From: Corynebacterium variabile | GTDB taxonomy: Bacteria; Actinomycetota; Actinomycetes; Mycobacteriales; Mycobacteriaceae | Reading direction: 5' to 3' | Length of the DNA: 64,000 nt | Assembly: GCF_006539825.1 (NCBI RefSeq) | Contig: NZ_BJNT01000004.1 | Location: forward strand, 274,265 to 338,264 | Shown: piece by piece, positions 29,200 through 38,122 of the stretch | How positions within the stretch are numbered: the stretch's first letter is position 1 | Layout of the letters: each line of letters opens with the position of its first letter | Program-made: the position numbers and the translations under genes | The notes under the pieces: generated by a model | The model's database searches: none | What the model saw: only the letters and a program-made list of their open reading frames with translations | Told to the model about the DNA's origin: nothing

Positions 29200-32100
29200 T
29201 GGTCCTTCTCCTTCTTTCCGGTGGTGTCCTCGGTGTCCTCGGCGTCCTCAGTGTCTTCGGTGTCTTCGGCCTCCGCTGCCTTGGCGGCTGCGGCGTCCCG
29301 GGCGTCCCGGGCTTCCTGGGCCTGCCTGGCTCTACGGACCTCCGCCGGGTGCAACGGCACCGACGATCCCCCGAAGGTCTCGGACACGGAGGCCATCGCG
29401 GGCTGCGCCGCCGGGGCACCGGCCTCGACCGGGGCCGCCTTCGAGGCGCGGCTCGGGTCGGCACCGGGACGGTTGCGTCCACCCAGCATGTTGACCACCA
29501 CGATCACCGTGCCGATGACCGCGAGGTACACGCCCGCGTCGAAGATCAGGGAGGTCGTGACGTGCTCGCCGAGGATGTACCCGTGGATCGGGGTGAGGAA
29601 TCCGGCGCCGTCGGACGCGAGGTAGCCGATCAGTCCGGTACCCAACGCGAGCAGCATGCCCGACCCGATGATGTAGTAGCCGAGGTTCGTTCCACCGACC
29701 GTCCGGGACGTCGGCTGCACCAGGTACCAGAACACGATGCCCAGGGCCAGGATCAGGGCGGCGAGGAAGCCACCGCCGGGGGACTGGTGCCCGCGCCAGA
29801 ACACGGCCGCCGAGTAGATCACCAGCACCACCGCCATCGGCCACATCACCATCCGGCCCAGCACCGAGTTCAGGTAGGTACTGCGCAGGTAGCGGGAGTA
29901 GAACGGGGCGAGCTCCGGGACATTGTGCACGTCGGGGAACTTCGTGGTGCCCTTGCGGCGGAACTGTTCCGAGCTCGATCCCGGGCCGTAGCCGGGGACC
30001 GGCGACCGGGGCACGGAATTGACGATCGCGGCGATGACGATACCGGCCATACCGAGGACGCAGAGCTCGCCGAGAGTATCGAATCCACGGAACTCCACGA
30101 TGATCGAGGCGACGATGTTGTTCGCCCCGGATTCCTCCGGGCCGTTCTCCAGGTACCACATCGACAGTTCCGGTCGACCGTGCCGGCCGATGAGCAGCCA
30201 GGAGCCGACGAAGACGATGAGGCCGACGACGGTGGCGGCGACGATGGAGAACTTCGCCCTGTTTTCACCTTCCCGCAGGTACAGACGCGGCTGATGGCGG
30301 ACGATGAGCATGAGGAAGACGGTGACCACGAACTCGACCATGAGGTTGGTCAGGGCCACGTCGGGGGCTCCGAGGGTCAGCATGATCCAGGACACCGCCG
30401 CGCCGGCGATACCGACCAGGATCACCGAGCCGAACCGGGATCGGGTGGAGATGATCGCGATGACCACGAGCAGCACCATCGCCAGGCCCGCGAGATCGCC
30501 GGGCTGGTCGATGCCGTCGACCCGGGGCGGCAGGCTGCCGATCTGGTGCAGGCCCTCTTCGTCGAGGAAGGCGGCGCCGGCGAGCAGCAGCACCATCGCG
30601 AAGATCCAGATGAGGTGGCGGTTCGGGTTGAGCGAGTTGCCCGGCCGGTTGGCCAGACGTCCCCACCGGTTGGCGAGCTGGACCGTCAGCGAGATGAAGC
30701 CGGCTCCGGTGAACGGCAGCAGGTGCCGCCGCTCCATCGCAGCGAAGATCCGGTGGCGGGCGAAGAGCAGGGCGACACCGATGACGATGACCGCGGCGGT
30801 GATGCCCAGCGGCACCGTCCACCCGTGCCAGAAGGCGAGGTGGGAGTGGTGGTCTTCGACACCCACCATGCCGGTGGCGGCGACCACGGCATCCAGCGGA
30901 ACGTCCCAGAAAGCGAGGACGCAGACCGCCGGTATGCTGGCGATCGCCGGCAGGACCGCCGGCAGCCAGAACACCGGGGACGCCTCGCGGACCTCGTCAT
31001 CGGGGGTCGTGGAGGGGGAGGGGACGCGCTCGGCGCCCTCGGGGCTGTCGGGGTTGTCGCTGTCGAGCGGACGCCCGTCGACGAAGGCACCGAGGACGTA
31101 CTTCGCGGAGTAGAGCAGCGTCGCCACCGCACCGATACCGGCGGCGGTGAGCAGGACGATCTGGCCGGCGGTACCGACCGGCGCCTCCTCGAAGGCGGCG
31201 AGCATGCCCTCCTTCGAGACGAAGCCGAGGGTCGGCGGGATACCGGCCATGCAGGCCGCGGCGACGACCGCGCCGGTGAAGGTCCACGGCATCTTCCGCC
31301 ACAGCACCCCGAGATCCCGGATGTCACGGGAACCGGCCTGGTGGTCGATGACGCCGATGATCATGAACAGGGAGGACTTGAACAATGCGTGCGCGGCGGT
31401 GTGCACCACCGCGGCGGCGAGCGCGACCGGGGTGCCGACACCGATGGTGGCGACGATCCAGCCGAGCTGGGAGACCGTGGAGTAGGCGGTGAGCTTCTTC
31501 AGGTCCGCCTTCTGCATCGCGAAGACCGCCGCGAAGAACGCGGTGAACATGCCCGAGATGATGAGCATGAGGTTCCACACCGTGACCTCGTGGAAGACCC
31601 CGGAGAACCGCATCAGCAGGTAGATACCGGCCTTGACCACGGCCGCGGCGTGCAGGAAGGCGGAGACCGGGGTGATCGCGGCCATCGCCTCCGGCAGCCA
31701 GGCGTGGAAGGGGAACTGGGCGGCCTTCGAGAAGCCGGCCAGCGCGATGAGGGCGGCGACGATGCCGGTGCGCACGGCGTCCTCGCCCCAGACGTCCGAG
31801 GCGATGATCTCGGAGAGGCTCGTGGTACCCGTCGTCGCGACCGCGATACCCAGGGCGACGAGCAGGCTCAGACCACCGGTGAAGGTGAGCAGCAGCGTGC
31901 GCATCGCTCCGGGCTCGCCGGTGCGTCCGGCGCGGGCGATGAGGAAGAAGGACGCCAGGGACACGAGCTCCCAGGCGATGAAGAGGACCGCGACATCGTC
32001 GGCGAGGAACAGCAGGACGACCGAGACCATGAACGCGGACATGAGCACGTAGAAGCTCATGACACCGTCGCCGTGGTCTGCGGTGGTGCGGTGCAGGTAG

Positions 32101-32426
32101 CGGGCCGAGTAGGCGAAGACCGCGGCACCGATGACCAGGGCCAGGAGCACGAAGAACAGTGACAGACCGTCGAGACGCAGCGACAGGGAGACGTCTCCGC
32201 CGTCGGGCAGGACGTCAGGTAACCAGGTGGTCGACCAGGAGACGGTGCGGCCGTCGATCACGCCGGCGGCGAGGTCAGGATCGGCGATGATCCAGACCGC
32301 CAGGGCCGTGAACAGGGCCGCAAGCGGCCATCCGGCGTCCCGGTCGAGGAGACGGACCAGGACGGGGACGAGGATAAGGGCCACGGTGAGGATGACCGGT
32401 ATGAGGACGAGGCTCGTCAGGGTCAC
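29196..32426 (-). CDS. mrpA: Na+/H+ antiporter subunit MrpA with fused MrpB domain
   Basis: A 1076-residue membrane protein, the first gene of the mrp operon. Residues about 1-800 are the NuoL-like MrpA with around 20 helices; FIAWELVSLASFFLIARAG holds the TM5 Glu, and FSKAAQFPFHAWLPEAMAA the TM7 Lys. The C-terminal part carries the MrpB/MnhB domain (WPMAVVLVIYSAAVFWRGHQ, GGGFLAALILALGI, HVTTSLIFDAGVYLAVIGT), which explains the absence of a separate mrpB gene. The final 60 residues are charged and end with Glu-Asp-Thr repeats coded by a 9-base tandem repeat. It starts at GTG 32426. The operon exports Na+ (or other cations) for H+, giving alkali and salt tolerance. Confidence 0.95.
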   Translation of the reverse strand: MTLTSLVLIPVILTVALILVPVLVRLLDRDAGWPLAALFTALAVWIIADPDLAAGVIDGRTVSWSTTWLPDVLPDGGDVSLSLRLDGLSLFFVLLALVIGAAVFAYSARYLHRTTADHGDGVMSFYVLMSAFMVSVVLLFLADDVAVLFIAWELVSLASFFLIARAGRTGEPGAMRTLLLTFTGGLSLLVALGIAVATTGTTSLSEIIASDVWGEDAVRTGIVAALIALAGFSKAAQFPFHAWLPEAMAAITPVSAFLHAAAVVKAGIYLLMRFSGVFHEVTVWNLMLIISGMFTAFFAAVFAMQKADLKKLTAYSTVSQLGWIVATIGVGTPVALAAAVVHTAAHALFKSSLFMIIGVIDHQAGSRDIRDLGVLWRKMPWTFTGAVVAAACMAGIPPTLGFVSKEGMLAAFEEAPVGTAGQIVLLTAAGIGAVATLLYSAKYVLGAFVDGRPLDSDNPDSPEGAERVPSPSTTPDDEVREASPVFWLPAVLPAIASIPAVCVLAFWDVPLDAVVAATGMVGVEDHHSHLAFWHGWTVPLGITAAVIVIGVALLFARHRIFAAMERRHLLPFTGAGFISLTVQLANRWGRLANRPGNSLNPNRHLIWIFAMVLLLAGAAFLDEEGLHQIGSLPPRVDGIDQPGDLAGLAMVLLVVIAIISTRSRFGSVILVGIAGAAVSWIMLTLGAPDVALTNLMVEFVVTVFLMLIVRHQPRLYLREGENRAKFSIVAATVVGLIVFVGSWLLIGRHGRPELSMWYLENGPEESGANNIVASIIVEFRGFDTLGELCVLGMAGIVIAAIVNSVPRSPVPGYGPGSSSEQFRRKGTTKFPDVHNVPELAPFYSRYLRSTYLNSVLGRMVMWPMAVVLVIYSAAVFWRGHQSPGGGFLAALILALGIVFWYLVQPTSRTVGGTNLGYYIIGSGMLLALGTGLIGYLASDGAGFLTPIHGYILGEHVTTSLIFDAGVYLAVIGTVIVVVNMLGGRNRPGADPSRASKAAPVEAGAPAAQPAMASVSETFGGSSVPLHPAEVRRARQAQEARDARDAAAAKAAEAEDTEDTEDAEDTEDTTGKKEKDQ

Positions 32427-32499
32427 GGTCGCGGGACCACCTCACTGTGTCGGAGTGCGTGCGTGTGGGTTCGCCCAATACCGGCCGCAGACAACACCC

Positions 32500-32511
32500 G
32501 TTCACGTGAAC
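32500..32511. promoter_or_regulatory. Palindrome GTTCACGTGAAC between mrpA and the aldo-keto reductase gene
   Basis: A perfect 12-base palindrome in the 242-base divergent region. About 30 bases to its right is TACTGT/ACAGTA, which can act as a -10 box in either direction (TACAGT for mrpA). Its position suits an operator for the mrp operon or for both units. No known regulator is assigned. Confidence 0.45.
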
Positions 32512-32668
32512 GCGGTACACCTTGCGGAGCGGGGAGGCGATGGTTCTACTGTAACAGGCGAACACTCCGGGCTGCGCTGCAGGTCACGGATGGTGACCGT
32601 CGAACACCTCACAGTGGCAGGCACCACACCTCTGCACTGCCGGTCACAGAGGTCCTACCATCGGGTGC

Positions 32669-33496
32669 ATGACTTCCGACGAACTTCTCCTGCCGTCGAT
32701 CGGCTTCGGCACCTACAAGCTCCGCGGTGAGGCCGGGCGCGCCGCAGTCACCTCCGCGATCGAGACCGGCTACCGACTCATCGACTCCGCCTACAACTAC
32801 GAGAACGAGGGCACCGTGGGTGCCGGCATCCGTGACGCCCTGGCCGCCGGCACCGTCGACCGCGACGAGATCATCTACACCAGCAAACTCCCGGGCCGCT
32901 ACCAGCACCGGGAGGACGCCCTGGCGACCGTCGAGGAAAGCGTGTGGCGCTCCGGTATCGGCCCGGTCGACCTCTACCTCATCCACTGGCCGAATCCCGG
33001 CCAGGGGCTCTACGTCGAGGCATGGAAGGCGCTCATCGAGGCGCGCGACCGCGGCCTGGTCAGGCACATCGGCGTGTGCAACTTCCTGCCCGAGCACCTG
33101 GAGACCCTCGAACGGGAGACCGGGGAGCTGCCGGTCGTCAACCAGATCGAGCTGCATCCCGAGTTCCCACAGACTGACGCCCTTGCCTGGAACACCGACC
33201 ACGGCATCATCACCGAGTCCTGGAGTCCGCTGAACCGCGGCGAGGTGCTGGAAGCTGCGCCGGTGGCGGCCGCCGCAGCAGCCCATGACGTCACCCCCGG
33301 ACAGGTTATTCTCGCGTGGCACCGGTCACGGGGTGCGGTGGCGATCCCCAAGGCCTCCTCGCAGGCCCGTCAGCAGGAGAATCTCGAGTCTCTGCAGCTT
33401 GACCTCACCGACGCCGAGATCGCGGCGATCACCGCGCTGGGACGCCCCGACGGCCGGCGCAAGGACCAGGACCCGGCAGTTTACGAGGAGTTCTGA
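32669..33496 (+). CDS. Aldo/keto reductase
   Basis: NADPH-dependent oxidoreductase of 275 residues with a TIM-barrel AKR pattern: GFGTYKLRGEAG, RLIDSAYNYENEGTVG (catalytic Asp and Tyr), YTSKLPG (catalytic Lys), LYLIHWPNPG (catalytic His), VNQIELHPEFPQ, and IPKASSQARQQENLESL for NADP. It resembles 2,5-diketo-gluconate/methylglyoxal reductases, but the substrate cannot be told. A TACCAT -10 box lies 7 bases before the ATG with no ribosome site, so the mRNA is probably leaderless. A small ORF follows 19 bases downstream. Confidence 0.92.
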   Translation: MTSDELLLPSIGFGTYKLRGEAGRAAVTSAIETGYRLIDSAYNYENEGTVGAGIRDALAAGTVDRDEIIYTSKLPGRYQHREDALATVEESVWRSGIGPVDLYLIHWPNPGQGLYVEAWKALIEARDRGLVRHIGVCNFLPEHLETLERETGELPVVNQIELHPEFPQTDALAWNTDHGIITESWSPLNRGEVLEAAPVAAAAAAHDVTPGQVILAWHRSRGAVAIPKASSQARQQENLESLQLDLTDAEIAAITALGRPDGRRKDQDPAVYEEF

Positions 33497-33515
33497 ACCG
33501 ACATGAGGTGAGGTT

Positions 33516-33779
33516 ATGCGGGTGCACGGTGAGGGCTTCTCGCCGGACGCCAACCTTGGCGGCTTCAACATGCCGGACATGCGGAGGTCCATTGCGCGCG
33601 AATCCCAGCGCATGGAGACCGACGGCACCCGGGTGCTCTCCGCTGAAATCTCCGACGGTTACAACTCCTCGGATGACTCGGTGACCCGCCGTGAGCTCGG
33701 CACCCTGGTCGAGCGCGATGGTCGGACGGTCCTGACACAGGGGCCGGTGGAGCTCGATGGCGTGACTGTCGCGCAGTAG
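33516..33779 (+). CDS. Hypothetical protein, 87 residues
   Basis: I do not recognise this small acidic protein (MRVHGEGFSPDANLGGFNMP and on). It has no signal peptide or membrane segment; the second half reads like a short beta-rich domain (GTLVERDGRTVLTQGPVELDGVTV). GAGGTGAGG precedes the ATG at a good distance, and it is probably cotranscribed with the aldo-keto reductase 19 bases upstream. A long hairpin follows 24 bases after the stop. Confidence 0.7.
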   Translation: MRVHGEGFSPDANLGGFNMPDMRRSIARESQRMETDGTRVLSAEISDGYNSSDDSVTRRELGTLVERDGRTVLTQGPVELDGVTVAQ

Positions 33780-33803
33780 AGCCTCCCTGGTCCCCTCTGA
33801 TGA

Positions 33804-33864
33804 AGGTTTACGTCGCGCCAGGCCGATCTGAACCGGGTTGAGCGGCCTCACGCAACGTAAACCT
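33804..33864 (+). terminator. Long hairpin after the aldo-keto reductase unit
   Basis: AGGTTTACGT pairs with ACGTAAACCT, and inside it CAGGCCG pairs with CGGCCT, around a loop containing an AACCGGGTT palindrome. The structure ends the rightward unit of the aldo-keto reductase and the small ORF. No T-run is present, so termination is inferred from the structure and place. Confidence 0.55.
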
Positions 33865-33896
33865 GCACAGGCCTTCGATGGGGTGACCCGCACAAC

Positions 33897-33937
33897 GAAA
33901 AACACCCTCCGTCCTGCGGTGCAGGTCGGAGGGTGTT
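33897..33937 (-). terminator. Intrinsic terminator of tRNA-Pro
   Basis: AACACCCTCCG and CGGAGGGTGTT form a perfect 11-bp stem, with an inner CCTGC/GCAGG pairing. On the minus strand it is followed by a TTTTT run. It lies 10 bases past the tRNA 3' end. Confidence 0.9.
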
Positions 33938-33947
33938 CCTCTGGCTG

Positions 33948-34021
33948 TCGGGGTAGCGGGATTTGAACCCACGACCTCTTCGTCCCGAACGAAGCGCGCT
34001 GCCAAGCTGCGCCATACCCCG
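33948..34021 (-). tRNA. tRNA-Pro (anticodon CGG)
   Basis: The 74-base minus-strand sequence folds as a tRNA. The acceptor arms are CGGGGTA and TACCCCG, with A as discriminator. The D arm lies near GGCGCAGCTTGGCAGCGC, the anticodon stem-loop is CTTCG-TTCGGGA-CGAAG giving anticodon CGG, and the T arm is GTGGGTTCAAATCCCGC. CCA is not encoded. A good terminator follows. Confidence 0.97.
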
Positions 34022-34132
34022 GTCTGGAACGGCACGATCACCATTGTCCTGGCGTCCCGTGTCGCAACGAGGACAAACTATAGGCGACCCGGCCGGGATC
34101 ACGCAAAGCGGCTGGTCAGGGTAGTGAACTTC

Positions 34133-35152
34133 TCACTGTGAGGGCCGCTCCACGACGTGCACCAGGGTCGCCGACGGCCGGCAGAAGACACGGAAGGGGA
34201 CGTACTTTGACGTCCCCAGTCCGTTGGAGACGTGCAGTGCCATGCGTTCGGACCACCGGGAGAGCCCGGCGACCCGCGACCGGTCGATGCCGCAGTTGGT
34301 GATGATCGCCCGGCCACCCGGCAGGCACAGCTGCCCGCCGTGGGTGTGGCCGGACATCGCCAGCTGGTAGCCGTCGGCGGCGAACTGGTCGAGCACCCGC
34401 GGCTCCGGGGAGTGCGCCAGACCGATCGCCAGGTCAGCGTCCGGGTTCGGGCCGCCACCGAGGGCGTCGTAGTCGTCACGGTTGAGGTGCGGGTCATCGA
34501 CACCACCGACAGCGAGCCGCAGCCCGTCGACCGCGAAGTCGGTCCGGTGGTGGGTGGCGTCCTGCCAGCCGTGCTCGAGGAACGCGGCGCGCATGCCACG
34601 CCACGGTAGCTCGACCTCGCTCGGCGGGTTCTTCTTCCCCAGCAGGTAGTTGAACGGGTTCACCGGGTGCGGTGCGTAGTAGTCGTTGCTGCCGAAGACG
34701 AAGACGCCGGGACGCCGCAGCAGCGGCCCCAGTGCCCGCAGGACGCCCGGCACGGCCTGCTCTTCGCCGAGGTTGTCGCCGGTGTTGACCACCAGGTCCG
34801 GGTCCAGCTGGTTGAGGGACGCCACCCACCGCTGTTTCAGCTTCTGGTGGTCCAGCATGTGCAGGTCGGAGACGTGCAGGATGGTGAAGTCGTCGCGCCC
34901 GACCGGCCAGGCGTCCGCGTGGAAGCGGCGCAGCCGGTCGAAGGTGCCCGGGGCGAGGACGGGGGCGGTCACCTCGTGGAGGATGAAGTCGCGGGTCCCC
35001 AGCAGTCCGCCGGCGGCGGTCAGTGCGCCGGTGGCGGCGGCGACTCCGCCGGCGGCGGTGGTCACCCGCGCCGCGGCGCGCAGGGTGGAGGCCAGTGTCG
35101 AGTTCCGGTCGGATTTCCGGGCAGGGCGGGGACGCAGGGAAGAAGTGCTCAC
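34133..35152 (-). CDS. Calcineurin-like metallophosphoesterase
   Basis: A 339-residue protein of the membrane-linked YaeI-like group. After a basic N-terminus and one hydrophobic stretch (about 30-55, rich in Ala/Gly) come the metal motifs: ILHVSDLHM, VVNTGDNLG, FVFGSNDYY, and GHTHGGQLCLP. These coordinate two metal ions for phosphoester hydrolysis. The substrate is unknown; an envelope-side role is inferred from the N-terminal helix. It lies 9 bases downstream of the penicillin-binding protein gene, the same neighbour as in mycobacteria (Rv3683 beside ponA2), so they are probably cotranscribed. Confidence 0.92.
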   Translation of the reverse strand: MSTSSLRPRPARKSDRNSTLASTLRAAARVTTAAGGVAAATGALTAAGGLLGTRDFILHEVTAPVLAPGTFDRLRRFHADAWPVGRDDFTILHVSDLHMLDHQKLKQRWVASLNQLDPDLVVNTGDNLGEEQAVPGVLRALGPLLRRPGVFVFGSNDYYAPHPVNPFNYLLGKKNPPSEVELPWRGMRAAFLEHGWQDATHHRTDFAVDGLRLAVGGVDDPHLNRDDYDALGGGPNPDADLAIGLAHSPEPRVLDQFAADGYQLAMSGHTHGGQLCLPGGRAIITNCGIDRSRVAGLSRWSERMALHVSNGLGTSKYVPFRVFCRPSATLVHVVERPSQ

Positions 35153-35161
35153 CCGGCCAGT

Positions 35162-37252
35162 CTAACGACGGTCCCGCCCGTGCAGGTAGGACCTGTCGAG
35201 GTCCGGGAGCTTCCCGCCGCCGTAGCGTCCGGCGGACGCGGTGAGGGTCTGGAAGAAGGTCCGGGCCGGTTCATTGCCGCCGAAGAGATTGCCGGCCCCG
35301 CACTGCCGCAGCGGGGAGGTGCACAGTTCGGCCACGGTGCCGCCGTCGTTGAAGGCGTAGGTCGCACCGGCCAGGCCCGGGATGAAGCCGAGGAATGCGG
35401 CGGAGAGGTTGGATTCGGTGGTTCCCGTCTTCGCCGAAACCGGGGCCGACCATCCGGAGCTCTTCGCCGCGGTCGCTGCGGTGCCGCTGCCGGCGTCATC
35501 ACCCATGCCGTTGGCCAGGGCGTTGGCGACCTTCTTGTCGAGGGCCTGTTCACAGTCCGCGGCGTCCGGTGTGACGTCCTTGCCGTCCCGGTCGGTGACC
35601 TCGAGGACGGGCGTCGGCTCGCACCAGCGGCCGTTGTCGGCGAGGCTGGCGGAGACGTTCGCCAGCTCCAGGGGGTCGACGGACAGTGGGCCGAGGACGA
35701 AGGAACCCATGTTGGAGCCGGCGACGGCGTCCTGCACGGAGGTCTCGCCGTCGAAGCTGCCGGGTTCGGCGTAGGACCGCAGGCCGAGCTTCACCGCGAG
35801 GTCGACCATCGAGGTGACGCCGACTGTCTGGGCGATGTCGACGAACGGCGTGTTCGGGCTGGTGGCCAGGGCCTCGCGCAGGGTCATGGAGGACTTGAAG
35901 CTGCCGGCGTTCTCCACGCAGTACTTCCCGGGCGGGCAGCCGTCGGCACCGCCGTCGCCCATGCCCTCGACCTCGATCCGGGAGGGCACCTTCACGGTGT
36001 CGTCGAGGCCGAGCAGACCCTCGTCGAGGGCGCGGGCGGCGGCGAAGAGCTTGAACACGGAGCCCGCACCGTTACCGACCATCGAGTGGGTCACCGGCAT
36101 CACGGTCTCCCGGGCGTCGGCGTCCAGCCCGTAGACGCGGGAGGACGCCATGGCGACGACCTCGTGGGTGTCCTCGGTGGGTGCGATGTAGTTGGAGGAG
36201 ATGGAGACGCCCTCCGCGTCCGCTGCGGCCTGACTGCGCGCCGAGGAGACGGCGGCCGCCTGGGTGTCCGGGTCGAGGGTGGTGCGGATCGTGTAGCCGC
36301 CCTGGCTGAGTTCCTCGACAGGCAGATCGTGGTCGGCGAGGTAGCCGAGGACGTAGTCGCAGAAGAAGCCGGAGTCGCCGGCGCTGATGCAGCCGGAGGG
36401 CTCGATGGAGGGCTCCTCGGTCACGCCGAGCGGGTCGTCGACGGCGGAGTCCCGGTCGGCGGGGCTGATGGCGCCGGTGTCGACCATGGCGTCGAGCACC
36501 GTGTTGCGGCGGGCGAGGGCGGCGTCCGGATAGGCGTAGGGGTCGAGGTTGGTGGTGGACTGCACCATGCCTGCGAGCAGTGCGGACTGGGCGACGGTGA
36601 GGTCGGCGGCGGTGGTGTCGAAATAGGTCCGTGCCGCGGTCTCGATGCCGTAGGCGCCGTGGCCGAAGGAGACGAGATTGAGGTAGCGGGTGAGGATCTC
36701 GTCCTTGCTGTAGTTGTTGTCGAGGTCGATGGCCAGCTTCATCTCGCGGAGCTTGCGGGCGGCGGAGGTCTCGGTGGCCGCGTCCCGCTCCTCGTCGTCG
36801 GTGGCCTCGATGAGCAGGAGGTAGTTCTTGATGTACTGCTGGTCGAGCGTGGACGCCCCCTGCTCGACGCTGCCGCTGGTGAGGTTGGCGGCCAGGGCGC
36901 GCAGCGTGCCGCGGACGTCGACCCCGTCGTGGTCGTAGAAGCGGCGGTCCTCGATGGAGACCACGGCGTCCTTCACGTTCTGGGAGATCTCGTCGGACCC
37001 GACCTGGTAGCGGCGCTGGTCGTAGAGCCGGGCGAGGGGATTGCCGTCGCGGTCGGTGACGGTGGAGACGAGGGGGAGGGACGCGTTGGCGTCGATGTCC
37101 CGGAAGTCCTCGTTGACGGTGTTGCTGGCCTCACGGGTGACCAGCGTGGCAGCGCCGACGATGGGCAGCGCGGCGACGACGGTGAGCACGGCGATGAGCA
37201 GCACCGCGGTCAGCAGGCGGGGCATCGGGTGGTTCTCGGCCGTTCCTGTCAT
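35162..37252 (-). CDS. pon: Class A penicillin-binding protein (bifunctional transglycosylase/transpeptidase)
   Basis: Polymerises glycan strands and cross-links peptides in peptidoglycan. The 696-residue protein has one N-terminal membrane anchor (LLTAVLLIAVLTVVAALPIV), a GT51 domain with SIEDRRFYDHDGVDVRGTLR, EQGASTLDQQYIKN and RYLNLVSFGHGAYGIE, and a transpeptidase domain with the active-site GAGSVFK, the SPN motif in ATSPNTPF and KTGT in SAKTGTTE. All catalytic motifs are present. A TATTGT box lies 6 bases before the ATG at 37252, so it may be leaderless; MPRLLTAV at 37225 is an alternative start. The gene is divergent from whcA, as in other corynebacteria. Confidence 0.95.
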   Translation of the reverse strand: MTGTAENHPMPRLLTAVLLIAVLTVVAALPIVGAATLVTREASNTVNEDFRDIDANASLPLVSTVTDRDGNPLARLYDQRRYQVGSDEISQNVKDAVVSIEDRRFYDHDGVDVRGTLRALAANLTSGSVEQGASTLDQQYIKNYLLLIEATDDEERDAATETSAARKLREMKLAIDLDNNYSKDEILTRYLNLVSFGHGAYGIETAARTYFDTTAADLTVAQSALLAGMVQSTTNLDPYAYPDAALARRNTVLDAMVDTGAISPADRDSAVDDPLGVTEEPSIEPSGCISAGDSGFFCDYVLGYLADHDLPVEELSQGGYTIRTTLDPDTQAAAVSSARSQAAADAEGVSISSNYIAPTEDTHEVVAMASSRVYGLDADARETVMPVTHSMVGNGAGSVFKLFAAARALDEGLLGLDDTVKVPSRIEVEGMGDGGADGCPPGKYCVENAGSFKSSMTLREALATSPNTPFVDIAQTVGVTSMVDLAVKLGLRSYAEPGSFDGETSVQDAVAGSNMGSFVLGPLSVDPLELANVSASLADNGRWCEPTPVLEVTDRDGKDVTPDAADCEQALDKKVANALANGMGDDAGSGTAATAAKSSGWSAPVSAKTGTTESNLSAAFLGFIPGLAGATYAFNDGGTVAELCTSPLRQCGAGNLFGGNEPARTFFQTLTASAGRYGGGKLPDLDRSYLHGRDRR

Positions 37253-37450
37253 GGGGCCACAATATCCGCCGGGACGCGGTTTCCCCGCGTTCCGACGTTA
37301 CCGGCCGGACACCGGCCGACACCGGAGGCGCGACGTCGGCCACACCGGGGGTGGTGACGGGGGTGGTCGGATCGGGCGAATGCCATGGAATCCGCGTGCG
37401 GTCGGCGTCACGTGCGGTACAGGAGGGCGGGGGGAGTCGACGTCGGATGT

Positions 37451-37462
37451 ATCACCTGTGAT
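37451..37462. promoter_or_regulatory. Palindrome ATCACCTGTGAT in the pon-whcA region (site 1)
   Basis: A perfect palindrome, extended to GTATCACCTGTGATAC (37449-37464). A second element of the form ATCAC-nn-GTGAT lies 95 bases to the right. Two such sites in one divergent region suggest a shared dimeric regulator. Confidence 0.5.
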
Positions 37463-37527
37463 ACCAGGTCTCTGACCAGTGGGAACGCCGATTCTGGAGC
37501 GGGGGGTTTGACGGATGGCCGCGAATG

Positions 37528-37543
37528 TGTGGTGGCAGTCACA
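37528..37543. promoter_or_regulatory. GlxR/CRP-like box upstream of whcA
   Basis: TGTGGTGGCAGTCACA fits the TGTG-n8-CACA pattern bound by GlxR, the cAMP-receptor-type regulator encoded at 41851-42534. It is 176 bases before the whcA start, between whcA and pon. Confidence 0.5.
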
Positions 37544-37545
37544 TC

Positions 37546-37557
37546 ATCACAGGTGAT
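37546..37557. promoter_or_regulatory. Palindrome ATCACAGGTGAT in the pon-whcA region (site 2)
   Basis: A second ATCAC-nn-GTGAT element (extended to CATCACAGGTGATG) sits directly right of the GlxR-like box. It matches site 1 apart from the two centre bases. An AT-rich stretch with TACACT near 37635 probably holds the whcA promoter. Confidence 0.5.
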
Positions 37558-37718
37558 GCTTGGCGGCGGCGGATGGGTGACCTGTCCCACAATGCCGACC
37601 AGTATGAGCCATTAGACACTTCTAATTCTGTGTGAATACACTTACACCTAGTTTCCGATTGACCCGCCGTAGGAGATCTTCCGCGGCGGTATCCCCGAAA
37701 TCACTGGAGGACTCTCCG

Positions 37719-38099
37719 ATGACCACTTCACTCCGTCCCGTTGAGCGTGCAGATGCCACCGACACGGTCGTCCGCCGGGCGGCCGGTCAGGTCACGACCC
37801 GTGAGTCCTTCACCAACCGTGGGGAGTGGATCACCCAGGCGCACTGCCGCAATGTCGACCCGGAGGAGCTGTTCGTCCGAGGCGCCGCCCAGCGCAAGGC
37901 CGTCGCCATCTGCCGTCACTGCCCGGTCGTGCTGCAGTGCCGTGCGGACGCCCTCGACAACAACGTCGAGTTCGGTGTCTGGGGAGGCATGACCGAGCGT
38001 CAGCGCCGTGCCCTGCTCCGCAAGCACCCCGAGGTCACCAGCTGGGCCGACTTCTTCGCCGGTCAGCTCGCCTCCACCGCCGCGCAGTCCGCGGAATAG
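37719..38099 (+). CDS. whcA: WhiB-family iron-sulfur regulator WhcA
   Basis: A 126-residue WhiB-like transcriptional regulator that binds a 4Fe-4S cluster. The four Cys are visible in AHCRNVDPEE, and AICRHCPVVLQCR (CxxC then C after five residues). The WhiB signature GVWGGMTERQRRALLR follows. The best start is the ATG at 37719 with GGAGG 8 bases upstream; the frame extends left to 37632 without need. In C. glutamicum WhcA takes part in the oxidative stress response, and its mycobacterial counterpart is WhiB4. It is divergent from pon. Confidence 0.93.
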   Translation: MTTSLRPVERADATDTVVRRAAGQVTTRESFTNRGEWITQAHCRNVDPEELFVRGAAQRKAVAICRHCPVVLQCRADALDNNVEFGVWGGMTERQRRALLRKHPEVTSWADFFAGQLASTAAQSAE

Positions 38100-38122
38100 T
38101 CCGGTGCAGTAGTCTTGCGGCC

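Noticed and set aside
29349..32162. A 937-codon open frame antisense to mrpA
   Set aside because: Its composition is Arg/Glu/Gly/His-rich without motifs; the opposite strand encodes a recognisable antiporter.
34667..37357. An 896-codon open frame antisense to pon
   Set aside because: A shadow of the penicillin-binding protein gene; no domains and no sensible start.
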